From assembly GCA_028751875.1 (NCBI GenBank), contig CM054140.1, forward strand, positions 22,971,024-23,035,023: a stretch of DNA of 64,000 nucleotides. The letters run 5' to 3'. The translations under genes and the position numbers were made by a program. How positions within the stretch are numbered: position 1 is the stretch's first letter; every line of letters starts with the position of its first letter. Shown here piece after piece: positions 34,986 through 47,740 of the stretch. Source of the DNA: Rapana venosa (Eukaryota; Mollusca; Gastropoda; Neogastropoda; Muricidae). The notes beneath the pieces are model-generated. The model had not been told where the DNA came from. It searched no databases and was given only the letters and a program-made list of their open reading frames with translations.

Positions 34986-37900
34986 GATCAACTCAACAAA
35001 GCTTCTAAAGAGAAGAAAGGCTGGATTGACTGTTATTGTTCCACACCCATTCCACCAAAAAAAAACATTCAGGGAAAATGTGGGATGTAACTCTAAGCTT
35101 TGTAGTTGAATGTAATTGAAAAAAAAAGCTATTGAAATGGTTATGTTTGGTTTTTAAAATTAAGATTCTTGCCTTGCATTGTTGATCATTTGAAAGTAAA
35201 AGGAAAATGGCATATAGCATAACAAGATGCAGTTTAGTGTTTCATTTTTAAATGTAGTGGTGATGAAGTCTGTCATTCCCTAAGGTGTTTTATGTTGCCA
35301 ACTTGTTCTTAATTAAATGTGCTTTGAGTTTCATACATGTTGTAAAAAAAATAATAAAAGTGAAAAAAAAGCTCAGAAGCGTTATGAGTCCTGTTACTTT
35401 TTTAAAACTTGTACCTTTTAACAACATTGTGAGAAAAATGAGTATTTTTAACACATGCTTTGTTTGATATTTTGTCCTGCAGTGTTTGCTGCTGAGAATT
35501 GCCCTTGTGCATAGCTGCTGAATTATGAACAAGATGGCTTTTTGTTGCCAAATGTTTTATTTAATTAGCTTCACTTTTAGGTATGCTCTGATAGGAAAAA
35601 TACATATTTGCAAGAGAGTTATTGGTAACTCATGACTGATCAAAAAGTGGTGTTTTCTTTATATCTTTCACAAAAAAGGTTAAAAAATAAATAAAAAAAG
35701 ATGATTAAGTAGTTTTTACAATTACTTCCAAATAAATAATGTTAATGAAAAGACATCAAAATGACATTTTTGAACTATTTCAAATGCAAAACCAGTTTAA
35801 TTTGTACTGAACATTGTGTTTCTTTTAAGTTGAATTGAGGCCTCGAATGATAAAATTGGTTAAGAGGATTTTCAAAATCATGACTGGTAAAGGAATGTAG
35901 ATTGCAGCAGTTTTGACAGAAATGGGTTTATCTAGGAATAGCTATTTTTAAACATGAAATGATGCATTGAATTGCTGAAAATGGACTTTCAAACAGTAAT
36001 GTCACTAATTTATCTTGATTTCACCAAGATTGAAAAGATACTTGGCAACAACGTTCAAATGAAAGGCTAAAATCTCATATGTATTGTATATCAATTTTAA
36101 CTTTCCAAAAATAAAAATGAGATGAGCTGTTTATCGTTTTTGCAAACAGCCAATACTCAGATTGAATAGAATCAGTCATGTTTTGATCTCACATATTTAG
36201 AAAGTAATATTTCGAGTTATGTGCAGATGGATGGATCTTTCATTGTGATCAGTGCCCAGGACACAGTGTTTATGTTAAAACATCGCAGAAACTCCATAGT
36301 GTAGGGTGAAATGAAATTATTTTCAGTGTTGTGGAAACATGACACAAATGATCAAAGGAGATATTGTTGGGTCTTTTTTTCTTTCTTTTTTTTCCAGAGA
36401 AAGGATGCACTCAGTAAATCAAGAAAGACTAGCTTTGTAAAAAGAAAATTTAGTGTAGAAAAGGGAAAGAGAAGTGGTTACTGTTTGTAACTCGGTTTTA
36501 GCAATCGATACTTTGATTTGTTGGAAATGTTCTGTGAATTTCTCAATTCGGTGTTGTCTACCAGGATTGCTTTGAACAGAACACATAAACAGAATGGGAA
36601 GTTATTCATTCACAACAAAAACAATATTGTGTTAGCCTCTTCAGTAGCCCAAGATAACTTTTTTTTTCTGTTGTGCTTTTGTGAGCCCTGAAGGACTAAG
36701 ATGAGAAAAGCTGTCCCCATCCAGACAGGAGTTTTCTTTAGATCAGTTTTCCAAGACACTCAGTGGTATGTCTTGAGTAGTATTCATGAGCAGCAAGATT
36801 TGGTCAAGATACCAAAAAGTCTTGTGTTTTGTTATTATCCCACCTTCCCTTCTTGAACCTAAATTCCCTTGGTTAATAGCTGTCTGAACATACACGGATG
36901 TGGCAGTGAAGGGGTTAATACATTCACCACCAATGTGTACATGCACTCACCACTTAGTCTGTATTCATCCTTTCATTCAGAAGAGTACTGTAGTATTAGA
37001 TCGTTATTTTAATCCCAAGTCTAATTAAAATGCATACTGTGTATCGTTATTTTAATCCCAAGTCTAATTAAAATGCATACTGTGTTTATTGCTACCATCA
37101 CATCTTGTCACTCCAAAAACTCCTACGCTCTAGAAAAAAAGAAAGAATTTATAGCATTATCTGCATTTCACATTTACTCCTTGCACACTTTCACCACAGT
37201 ATTTACTCCTTGCACACTTTAGCCTCAGTACCAGTGCTTCACACTCTCTTACATATGCATGTTTATCTGCATACATGAACACTTCCACACAGAAAGAAAT
37301 CGGTAAGAAGGCACAAAACCCTATCTGTTCAGGATATAACATCTACCTGAAAATATTCAGATGGAGTATATATATATATATCTGGAAAACATTCTTTATT
37401 CAAATATTGATTGCACACAACATACACAAAAATCCAACACTGATTGCTTTTATGTGATATATTTTTTCCCTGTCTGACAGATACCAGTTGATATGTTGCT
37501 GTATTTTAATTGGTCACATTAGGATTATGAATATTGTTTAGGCATCAAGTGAAGTATCAGTCATTGTTCACTGTCATTACAGTATATTTTTTAATTTTCT
37601 TTTCAGAGTCGATTCAGTTATAGGCACTGATACCATTAAAATCTAGTAAGTTCTTTTAAAAAAAACCTCGGATTTGTTAGAGTTGTAACTATTGCCCCAG
37701 TGCTTTCGGACTCCAGCATGTTCTTTCGGAAAGCTAATTGTTAAAAGTTGTTAATGATAATTTGAACAAAGTTTGTACTTCATTCGTAGAAAGTTGTCTT
37801 TTAATTTATAAATCTCACTTGGAAATGTCCATTTTAAACAAAAAATGTAATAAGTGGTATTGCTTCATCAATCAAATATTTGTACATACCTTGTTTTTTT

Positions 37901-39747
37901 TTCTCTCCTTTAACTATAAAGGTAGACATAATCTACTATTACTTTCCCCGAAACTGATTAAATGGGTAAGTAGCACTAGTACTAGAACAAGCTGTTGTAA
38001 GATATGTGGATTTTAACAATGAAATGTGTGAAAACCAAGAGGCGGGAGAGAACAGCAGAAGGCACAAGCTAAACATGGGAAGAAGTTGGATCCTAAACCC
38101 ACTCTGGATACAGTGGATGGTGTCATTCCCTAAACCATGGATACTCCGGTCTCAAAGGAACTGAAAAAAGAGGAATAAACACCCAACTAAAATCACTGTC
38201 CTGGGAGAGAGAATCTCTCAGAACAGATAATGACCGCCTGCTGAACAATAAACCCTCAAACTTAGGGGGAAAACTGGTTATCACAGGTAACAAAGTCAAT
38301 ATATTTAAATGTTCATAACGTCGTATGGTGACAGTTGTCTTGTCATTTTAATTTGTCAGTGAGTAATCTAAAAGAAAAGGCATTTTGATTCAAAAGTAGT
38401 AATGTGGTTTTAGAAAAAATCATTTTGATTCTAAACAATGTACTACTGCTAAGTTAGAATATCATGGGTGCGTTGATGAATTAAGAAAAGGAAAAGTAAT
38501 TTAAAAAAAAAATAGGGGAAAAGCATCAAGGCAGTAAACCTAATATTTTGATATGGAAAGTTAAACCTTGCATCAGACAGTGCTCGATTTGAAATAGAGT
38601 ACCTCAGCATCAGAAAGTTTGTTTGAATAACAAACTGCTTTTTAGTAGCCTACTCACGGCCTTCAAACAAAACAAAAAGAGTTTTTAACTACGTATAAAA
38701 TGGGTATTCGTGCTATATCAAAATGCCTTTTCATCTGTATGATTAAATTTTAAATGCAACCTTTTTAAAGTGTTGTACAGACATTTTAAAGTTCTAGTCA
38801 TATAAATTTGTGATTCATCTGTTTCATTGTACAAAAAAGTATCTTTAATGAAATAACTGCTAATGATAATTTTCTGCTGTAATACTTGATATGTGATTTA
38901 AATAAGTTTCCAGTATTTGTCATTTACTTTCTATAAGACATCGAATTGTTGAACGTTACTTTCCTTGGTTTTCTTTGAAATGAGAAGCAGATGATAAACA
39001 TAAATAATTTAGGAAAAAAAGGGAAAAAATGCGTTCGGTGCTGCTTTAAAAGTATGTTTTTATTATGTAAAGAAAATTGAAATTTAAATATTTGTAATTG
39101 AAAGTTGATTATACTACTCAAGATTTGAAATACGTCCCAACTGTTATGTGTGATACTTGTTTGTAACATTATGCTGATCGTATTATCCCAGGAAACAGAA
39201 ATGTAACATTGATGATAACTAAGCAATTGAGTTGCTCAATGCATGCAATTTGTCATTTGAGTTAAGAATTTATTTTTCGTTTTTTAATTATTAAAAAAAA
39301 ATTATTATGCTCAAGACCAAAGCATTTTGCTCTCAAATCAAATTTTGGGGATAACTTTTGATTACTATATTTTGAGCTTGCAAGGTATTTCAAGAAAGAT
39401 TTAAAAGAATTCTGTTAGTGAAAATTCCTGTGCATTATGGTATTTATAGAAAATGAATCTCTTGAATTTAAATTAGAATAACTTCACTAACAAACTTGTA
39501 AGTGATCAGTCGTAAAGGCCATCATAGGGTGTAAGAAATAACAAAACAAAACAAAAAACAAACCCAGATCATCAGAGCAGTTTCATTGTAAATTGAAAAA
39601 TATTTCCAATTTTAAATATTGATGGCTGCAACTTGGAAGTCTGGAGTATTTTATAGGAAGGGGTTCATCAATAGTTTATGATTTTTGTGTCATGTCTCAT
39701 CTTCTTTGATCACCCAATATTTAATCCTGACCCGTTTGTATTTTCAG
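34986..39747. other. Long AT-rich stretch downstream of KHDRBS
   Basis: About 4.8 kb without recognisable transposons, unusual for this window, which would fit an extended 3'UTR or a long last intron. It contains a 43-bp perfect tandem duplication at about 37004-37085 (CGTTATTTTAATCCCAAGTC twice), a shorter one near 37170-37225 (ATTTACTCCTTGCACACTTT) and a possible small exon at about 37616-37657 (ttcttttcag before, CTA|gtaagt after). No coding gene is supported. Confidence 0.4.
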
Positions 39748-39895
39748 ATTACTGGAGGTGGAGGTGAAGGAGAAGAAAGCAGCACATTTCCAGGACAAAG
39801 CTGCCACTGTCAGCCCCTCGCACAGGGACTAACCAGAATTTTGTGGTCACACTATCCACCATTTCTTGACAGAATAAAATAGTGAACATTTTTGG
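39748..39895 (+). CDS. Candidate distal alternative terminal exon of KHDRBS
   Basis: A clean acceptor (TTTGTATTTTCAG) opens a purine-rich segment ending in AATAAA at 39873-39878, with a TTTTTGGTTTGG downstream element after it, so a terminal exon is plausible. Phase 2 entry (from exon 5 or 7) gives about 27 residues starting LLEVEVKEKKAAHF. Phase 0 (exon 6) gives 44 residues. Phase 1 (exon 8) gives only six. The frame, and whether it belongs to KHDRBS at all, cannot be settled by sequence alone. Confidence 0.3.
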
Positions 39896-40559
39896 TTTGG
39901 TTTGGTTTTTCTGTTGAAGAGTTGTCATAAAGCTTGAATGAGAAGGGAAGCCTGTGAAATGGTAGAAATGAAAATGCGTGAATGGAAGATAGTTGAAGAA
40001 AGAATGTGAATTGTTTGGAAGTCATAGTGTTTTTTTATTTTAAAAAAAATCCGTGTATATCCTGCATTTTATGATACAATGGCTGTTTGTGCAATTATTG
40101 TGTCCTCAGACCGTTATGACAGGTTGTTTCATGACAGTGTCATGAAAGGAAATGTTGGCAGAGTCCGTAATGGACACTTACTACCAGTATATATATTCGT
40201 AATGGACCTGTTCTCTCTCTTTATGTAAGATAGACATCTCATAATGGAAGAAATGAAATGTTCGTCGGCCAGTAAGTTTAGATCAGTTTTGGTGGTTCAT
40301 GAAACAGTTCAATGACAGAACCACTTATTTTTCTTATCTTAATGCCTATCATGGCAGACCTAAATATAAGCTATATATATATATATATTTTATTGAGTTA
40401 CCGACTTGGGTAGCATTTTTGATGAAGGAACAAAGCCCACATACATCTTACACCTGAGGTGACAGGCTGTTGATCTACGGGTCATGAGGTGCTTATAAGG
40501 CACAACTTCCAAATTTTGCAAGGAAGTTCACTTTTATAATGATACATAATATGCAGCTC
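39896..40559. other. Intergenic, nothing recognisable
   Basis: AT-rich with a short (AT)n run near 40375. No gene or repeat seen. Confidence 0.4.
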
Positions 40560-41060
40560 ATCAGAATGACTACAGACTTAAGTTGATGATCTGAAGTCTG
40601 TAGCTAGTAGCAATAGACTGCGCTGGTTTGGGCACATTCAACGGAAAGCAGACCACCACATCATAAAAAGAGCAATGAACTTTGTAGTGGATGGAAAGAG
40701 ACCAAAGGGAAGACCTAGCAAAACCAGGGCTGCCTGTATTGCAGATGATCTTAGAGAAAGGGGCATAAATAAGGAGGAAGCTCAAAACAGATGGAGAAGG
40801 CTCATCAATGTGAAACCTCCCCTGGGAGAAACATGACAAAAAAGGAAGAAGAATGACTGACCCAAAACTTGCTTTCAGAGAAAGGGAAGACCTAGCAAAA
40901 CCAGGGCTGCCTGTATTGCAGATGATCTTAGAGAAAGGGGCATAAATAAGGAGGAAGCTCAAAACAGATGGAGAAGGCTCATCAATGTGAAACCTCCCCT
41001 GGGAGAAACATGACAAAAAAGGAAGAAGAATGACTTGACCCAAAACTTGCTTTCAGAGAA
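40560..41060 (+). mobile_element. RTE-like LINE 3' fragment with internal tandem duplication
   Basis: Encodes the C-terminal tail block [20 protein letters not shown], then [10 protein letters not shown], and ends with TGGGAGAAACATGACAAAAA. The last roughly 185 bp (from AGAAAGGGAAGACCTAGCAA) is repeated immediately downstream (about 40693-40876 and 40877-41058). The same family lies at 54893-55390 in opposite orientation. Confidence 0.8.
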
Positions 41061-41194
41061 TCAATCGACAGGTAAGTGTCATTGGAAGTGGCATTACTTT
41101 GAGAGTAAAAATGATGGGACAATCGCCAACTTCTGGGTACCTCATTAACTCTTAACATGTTTGTGAAGGATGACACAGTTACTCCAATTTAGGA

Positions 41195-41600
41195 TAAGAA
41201 GGAAGGTGGCAGGATAGTTATGACACTTGCCTACCAAACAAGTGAACGTGAGGTTCTGGGTTTGATTCCAGCCCTGCCCTTTCTTCCCAGTCAGATGAAA
41301 AAATTGAACGTAATGTAAAAATTCTTTAGATGAGACTACTAACCGAGGCCCCATTTACGAATGTATGCAGAACATCTTGCGCACATGTTAAAAACCTATT
41401 ATGCCTTTCTGAAGAGTAGGCCTTTTCGTGCCAGTAGGTACAGACAATATTTTTAAAAAGCATGCACACAGGTGTCATATTTAGACACCATCCCTGAAGT
41501 TGGAATGCAGCTACCTAAATGGGGGGGGGGGGGGGGAATCAGACACATCTGAAAAAATGTCTTTGTAAACCTCGGAGCTCTAGCTGAGGAACGAAAAAAA
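41195..41600 (+). mobile_element. SINE-A2, full-length
   Basis: A tRNA head (GGTGGCAGGATAGTTATGAC as A box, GGGTTTGATTCCAG as B box) is followed by core TTTAGATGAGACTACTAACC, GAACATCTTGCGCACATGTT, and the A2 tail ATCCCTGAAGTTGGAATGCA to GAGCTCTAGCTGAGGAAC. A G run of about 18 bases lies within the tail. Confidence 0.85.
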
Positions 41601-42229
41601 AAATTCTGGGTGTTCCTTTGGAAATCCTTTGGTTAAATCTTCTCTCTCAAGAAAGAATATTTAATGACAGAAAATCAGTAGCCTATATCAAGACAAAGAA
41701 AGAGGCATTGCACAAAATTTGCAGACGTTAGCCAAAATGTTAAAAACTTGGAATACTACTTATGCTCAGAAAGCCCTCTGTATTTTTCCAGTGAGGGCAG
41801 CAGGACAGGTGATGGTAAAGTCCCATTCAGATTCTTCAACCTTAAATTATACAAGTATAGAAAGAAAATAAAGTGGAAGTTAAAATGTGCTAGTTACATC
41901 TATAGACAAATAGAAACAAAAAAGACCCAATGAGTGTGACATGAGTTTCTAGAAATAATACCTCAGGAAAGAAGGACTGGAAGGTCTCTCGGGTTTGAAT
42001 CCCACAGAAGTTGTAGGGATTTTCTTGGACTCCAGCTGGCTCCCCAGATTACAAAAAGACATAAATTGCTGGCTCCCCAGATTAAACAATAGCATAAATT
42101 ATAACAACCATTTTAAAGTACAAAAAATGTAAATAAAAAAGAGCCACATGGGAAAACAACACTGCACACGGCAGTCGTTTTCCCCCATTTTCTGCTGCAC
42201 TTAGACGCTGGAACTTGACCCCTGATGTG
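41601..42229. other. Intergenic, nothing recognisable
   Basis: AT-rich with a short local duplication (GCTGGCTCCCCAGATTA twice, about 42032-42086). No gene seen. Confidence 0.4.
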
Positions 42230-42581
42230 GTATTTTTAGCTCTGGCGCAGACCAGATGCACTGGTCCAGTTTGGCGCCATCAAGATAGCGTGGCGTTCTT
42301 TCCACTGTTTCAGCGGGGGAGAGTGGCCACATGGATTTTAATTTCCAACTTTTAAGTGCTTTGTGATACGTTTGTCATTTTCTTCAGCGCTACATTCAGG
42401 TGTGTTCAGTGCAGTGTTCTCTTGTTGTGGAGACGTGAATTTGAACAAGTAGATAGATTGGATGTTCTCACCAGATAGCTCTTCTTTGTTTAGTATTGAG
42501 AGTGATAATTTCTGTGCTAGTGATGTAAATTGATTGCAATTTTCCTCCTTAAATGTTTAAGTTTCAATTTGGCAAAGTCAG
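42230..42581 (+). promoter_or_regulatory. Promoter-like segment with possible non-coding first exon
   Basis: A GC-rich island in AT-rich DNA. TTTGGCGC (E2F-type) lies at 42270-42277, followed by GCGTGGCG and GCGGGGGAG, and at 42581 a good donor occurs (GTCAG|gtatgt). No plus-strand coding exon downstream was found, so it may start a non-coding transcript or an upstream exon of a gene I cannot see. Confidence 0.25.
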
Positions 42582-43447
42582 GTATGTAATGTTAATGTTT
42601 GATTTTTGAAGCTGAATCAACTTTTGTTGTATTTAGGATACGTGTTCATCAGTTTTGAAGGGCTCAAATTTGGGCAAAATCGTGTCTGTCTGCTGTCTCA
42701 ATCTAGCCTAGGCTTAGTGCCTGTGTGTGTTAAGAGGATAGGCAGGCCGCACGCACGCACGCAGCGGGCTTGTCTCCTGTAGGCCTAGCCTAGCCCAGAT
42801 CTGTAGCCTTGGTCTTAGGCCTGCCGCGCGAGCATGTGTACGTGCTACTAGGCTTGAGATGCTGTGGGGAAGGGGAGGGGTGAAAAAATGGGAGGGGTGT
42901 GGGGGTAAAAAGGTCGGGGCGCTCTAATCTGAGCACTCTGCCTGAACCTTTGACTGAGTGCTGCTGTATAGGTGCGCTGTGTGCAGAATGGACATCCTGT
43001 GCCCATCCCAGTGTTTAAATATCACTATCTACTGCCAGAACAAAAGAACACAGGCAAAATGTCATAAAATGAAAACATTTTTTGGGTGGAAGATTTGCTT
43101 GAAAAAAGGCAGGAGAATGGACAGAGAAGGCAAAAAATAAGCAAAAGAGATGATAGAAAGGTAAGGAGAAAGAAACAAAGAGAAAGATAGGAAAGTGGAA
43201 ATTTCTTGCACAGCATTTCCAGAAGGTGGGGGCTGCTGTTTATACTGCAAGAGCCCCTGGCATCCCCATGGGGGATAACCTGAGGATTCAACACAATGGA
43301 TATGGCTGGCCTGGAGAGATCAGAATGAGCAGTGTGGGAACAGCAGGATAGGAACATCACAAGATGAAGCAGTCAAATAAACCAACCAAACACACCTCTA
43401 AAAGTGAAATAATACCAAAACATAATTCTTAATGAATCCTACATGAC
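42582..43447. other. GC-richer spacer
   Basis: Contains CGCACGCACGCACGCAG and several GGCCTAGCC-like blocks (42700-42860), then purine-rich DNA. The short open frames are low-complexity, so I do not call a gene. Confidence 0.4.
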
Positions 43448-44135
43448 CCACAGCACACAAATCCAGCATAATTCCGTCAAGGGTCCAGGCCCCCCCCCCC
43501 TCCCTAAAATTAGCCCCTTTTACCAAGTTCAAGTACTGTCAGTTTACTGCTGTTATTAAAACCAGCTGAGAAGGAATAGATCGCGGCTGAGAGTAGCGGA
43601 ATGTGGGGGGAACTGACAGCTGTAGATCACTTCATATGCTCACTCGTACACATAGTCGCAAAAAAACAAATCTGTATTTGCTCCTTTTTATTACAGAGGA
43701 ATAGCAAAGTGTCAATTCTTTTTCACAAGTGTGTGTATGAGCCAAGCTTTTCATTTCATTTCGTTTTTAGAGCCCTACTGACGAGAGCCACACTTTTGAA
43801 AACAAAAAATTTCCAATTTCACTTTCAACATACTGCCGTGGGGATGCCGGAGGCCTCTGAGTATAAATAGCATCTCTACCTTCTGGAAATTCTGTGCTAT
43901 GAATTCCCTCTTTTCTATTCCTCTCTTTGTTTCTGCCTTGTTCCTTTACTTCTTGTCACCTCCTTGTCTTGTTTTCTGCCTTCTTGGTCCATTCTCCTGC
44001 CTTTTTTCCAGAAAGACATAAAATAATTCTTTCTCAGGCTGAAGTTGGATATGCTGGGTCTGATTTGTCAGGCGCTTAAAGGCAGCGCAACGCTTTTTCG
44101 CTCATGTGACAGACAATAGTTGCTGTGTGAGCATT
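43448..44135 (+). repeat. Repeat E, long copy
   Basis: 43448-43625 shares CACAAATCCAGCATAATTCC, TTTTACCAAGTTCAAGT and GGGAACTGACAGCTGTAG with 52600-52770 and 59460-59605. The block TTTTTCGCTCATGTGACAGA at about 44096 also has a partner at about 59724. The element may be 300-700 bp long. The family is unknown. Confidence 0.6.
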
Positions 44136-44943
44136 CAAGGAAGAACAAGACTTTCAACACTACTACAGAGGGGAGAGACAATAAGTTCAAGGGACAGAGA
44201 AAGAAACGCCCTCACACACATGTAAATACATTGCATACATTTTTTATTTTGTACAGGTGAATGCCAATTTTGCAAGGCATGAAAGACCTAACCCTGCAGA
44301 AAATGATTGTGCTGGAGATAAGTGACCCGTTACACACTGTTGTAAGGACTTGAAATAATCAGTTGAAAGTGAGTAGATGAATAAGTATATTCATATAATA
44401 TGGAAAAACGTGTATGCAGTTGTCAATCATGTGAAAAACATGTGCACAAAAAATATACAACAAACAAGGATGTACAAACAAACGTGTAAAAACTTATTGG
44501 TTAAAAATGTCCATATCCTGATGTCATCCTGAAATGGTAGGTAATATATACATAATGATGAAGTGAAAACGCACCCTGTGGCACACACAACACGCACACA
44601 CATGAATGTGAATGTACAAAATGAAGCAGCAAATTCCAGGTATGTAGGAAGTATCAATAATTATGTACAAATCTCAAGAATAAAACTGTCCTTTACAAGC
44701 TCTCTTTACAATATCCACTCATTCTCTCTTGTGATCTATTTAGAAATTGAAAAAAACCCAACAATGGAGAGCCTCTTGACCATTTCATATAAAATGCAAG
44801 GTTAAAAAAAGAAGTAAATATGCATTACATCACAAGTTTCTGTACATGGCACAGGCATGACAATCTACATCATGTCACAACTTCACTGAGCATTTAACAT
44901 ATAAAATGTATGCCTAAACAGGCTAAAAACCAGGTTTGGGGAA

Positions 44944-44974
<31 letters not shown>

Positions 44975-46352
44975 TAATGAAAGGAATGATAAAATTTAAA
45001 TCCAAGGTTACTTGCACCATTGGATGGGAAATGTTAGGTGTGACAAACTGAAGTAAACTGCAAGTATTCAAATTCTTTGAAATGTTCCATTCAGATTTAG
45101 AATGGAGGTGTGGTATTGTGCTATTTTAAGTTGAAATTGAACATTTCAAATGATGTGTTTTTCTTCACATCTACATTTGCATCGATGAAAGTTTTAACAG
45201 ATGAAGTTAGGGGATAATGAAAAATTCTGTAGTCTACAAACATGCAAAATAGTTCACTTGAACATGAGAAATGCAAACAAATTGGAAGAACACACACCCT
45301 ACTATACTGCACACATCTTAAGTAAAAACACATGAAGATTTTCCAAGTTTGTGGCAATATCCAATTAAGTTTTAAGTATTGTGTCATCAGCAGTTGTATA
45401 CATTACCATTATCTGTATTATACCATTCCCTCCAATCAGTAGAAGTCATTCACATGAACATCTAAGAAAATAATGTAATGTTGCCAGTATCTGAATGGTT
45501 TGTAAAGAACAAATTAACGAAAACATGTTGGTTTTCTTGCATTAATTAGATTGACAAAATTCTAATCCCAACATCGTCAGGTATTTCATTGCTGGTATCC
45601 ACTAGGCCATTTACATTATTTACCTCTACAATCTGGGCCATACAGTATCATCATTTCTTTGCAATGTATTTTTAGATGTCGTCATCATATCTTGACAATG
45701 CATTTTTAGATGCTGTCGTCATTTCTTTTCGATGATGTTTTCTTTGCTATGAACTATTTTTGTTTTGTTTTAGGATCACACACAAAAGGTCTGTCCATAG
45801 AACCATTAATGTTGTTTGTGGGGTTAGCAACTTCCAATTCAGAAGCATGCATATTTAGTTCTCATCCTCGGTCTTTGGAATATTCTTCACTGGACATGGC
45901 CACTTTGGAGTACCAGTGAAAAGGATGACCATCAATAACTTGAATGACCTTCTTTCAATGGTTGACGGTCTGTGGGTAAAAAAAAAGAAAAGAAACAAAA
46001 TCCAGTTTCAGCTGCCAGAAAGGTAGACAAATTATGTTTCCGTTTGTCAAACAAAATGGTCATTTCCAAAGTTTACAATAGGTCACTGGTGTTACCTTAA
46101 AATGCTTGAATCTGACTGACACTTCATATAAATCAGATGAGTGTGTGTGTGTGTGTGTAAAGGGGAGGGGGTTAGGGTTGAAGGGATGTGAAAGGGAGAG
46201 AGGTGTCCTTACAACAACAAAAAAGAACAGAAAATGAACTGAATTCATCCAGTTGAGTCTGAAAAAGCCTTTTTCTGAATGATGCAACTAGATTTAAATA
46301 CATATCTCTTGAAATCTAAATAAACAACTCCTCTGTCCACTACCCTCACCCC

Positions 46353-46383
<31 letters not shown>

Positions 46384-47224
46384 ACACAATGCCCAAACAT
46401 GCCTCCTAAGCTGCGTAAGATGCATGACAAAAGCAACTACTTTTCTTTGTCTATTTCTGAAGTTTGTTGTGTTTTTTTTCTAGAATTTTGAGCACAGCAC
46501 TCATTACTTTCCACATTGTCTTAATCCTCCAGGGAAAAAAACAAACCTGCTGCAGTTTTTGGAATGTGATATTTTCTTCGATTTCATCATGAAGGTTGTA
46601 AATAACTGACATCCCTGGTCTGTTTCACTTCAAACAAACTGCTAGTCTGCACGTTACTTTCTGTTTTCGCTGATAAGAGACGCATTTTGATATACAAGAT
46701 AGAACTAGATTTGTGCATGCATGATAAACCAGCGACTAAGGGCTTACATACAGTCTAAGCTGCAGCTGATCTAAATGCCAAAGGCTAAACACATATACAA
46801 GGAAAATGTAATATCAAAACTTAATCACCAAAATTATTGCAGACAAAAAGTACCGTATTACCCTGAGAGTTTTAAAGACTATTTTTCAATAAAGAAAAAG
46901 GGGTATTTTACAACCAACACCCCCAAAAAAAACCAAACCAATACTGACAATGTAAGTTTAATGGCAGGTTTATTCATTCAGCAGCTTAATTAAAAAAACA
47001 AAAACAAAACAAGAAACAACAACCCTGCCACCCCCCCCCCCCCCCCCCAAAAAAAAAAAAAAAAAACCCACACAAAACCAAACCAAACAACCCCCTCAAA
47101 AAAACCAAACAAACAAAAAAAAACCCCAACCAAACCCCCAAAACTCCAACCAACACCAAAATAACCCCCAAGAAAAAGAAAATCTTCAACCACGTTTTCA
47201 AAACTGCATAAGTGTGTATGTGTG
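44136..47224. other. Spacer / possible MFSD1 3'UTR side
   Basis: AT-rich, with a G30 run at 44944-44973, C runs near 46350 and 47031, and a (TG)n run near 46140. On the minus strand AATAAA occurs at 46969-46974 (read AATGAATAAACCTGCC), a candidate MFSD1 poly(A) signal about 770 bases after the stop. No gene on either strand is supported. Confidence 0.35.
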
Positions 47225-47415
47225 ACTTTATCTTAATTTTATTTTATTCTTTTATATCAAGGATCATGGAATAAGCAATTATGTACTTTTTAAAATATCC
47301 AGTTCCCGTGTGTATGTGGTTTTGTAAATTCTGTCATCTGTTCCCACCGGCACACAAAGGCCTACTCTTACAGAAAGCGGGACAGGATTTAATGTGTGCG
47401 CAAGATGTTCTCTGT
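47225..47415 (-). mobile_element. SINE-A 3' part in MFSD1 downstream region
   Basis: The minus strand matches the body from GAACATCTTGCGCACAC through GAGTAGGCC and the CATACACACGGGAACTGGAT block to the ATTCCATGATCCTTGATAT end. Confidence 0.75.
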
Positions 47416-47671
47416 GTGTGTGTGTGTGTGTGAATCAGAATCAGAAATTACTGTCATAAAAGTCACATGGACTTATTTGACACAACAATGTGTGTGTGTG
47501 TGTGTGTGAGTGACTGTGTGTATGTGCAAGTGTGCGTTTTAATTTGCTATTGCAATACTGCTTGTTATACTGCTTCAGTGTGTGGATACATGTTCTTTTT
47601 ATGCTTTCTTCCAGAATTTCCCTTTCAGTTTATGAGTTGTGATTCTTCTGGCACTGACTCCATGCCCAAAT

Positions 47672-47673
<2 letters not shown>

Positions 47674-47727
<54 letters not shown>
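47674..47727 (+). repeat. (CT)n microsatellite, 13 bases past the MFSD1 stop
   Basis: About 27 CT repeats, which are (GA)n in the MFSD1 transcript at the very start of its 3'UTR. Confidence 0.95.
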
Positions 47728-47730
<3 letters not shown>

Positions 47731-47740
47731 CTCCCGTTGC

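Noticed and set aside
40570..41043. 157-codon minus-strand frame with an internal repeat
   Set aside because: It lies opposite the RTE-like LINE tail, and the protein repeat simply reflects the DNA tandem duplication.
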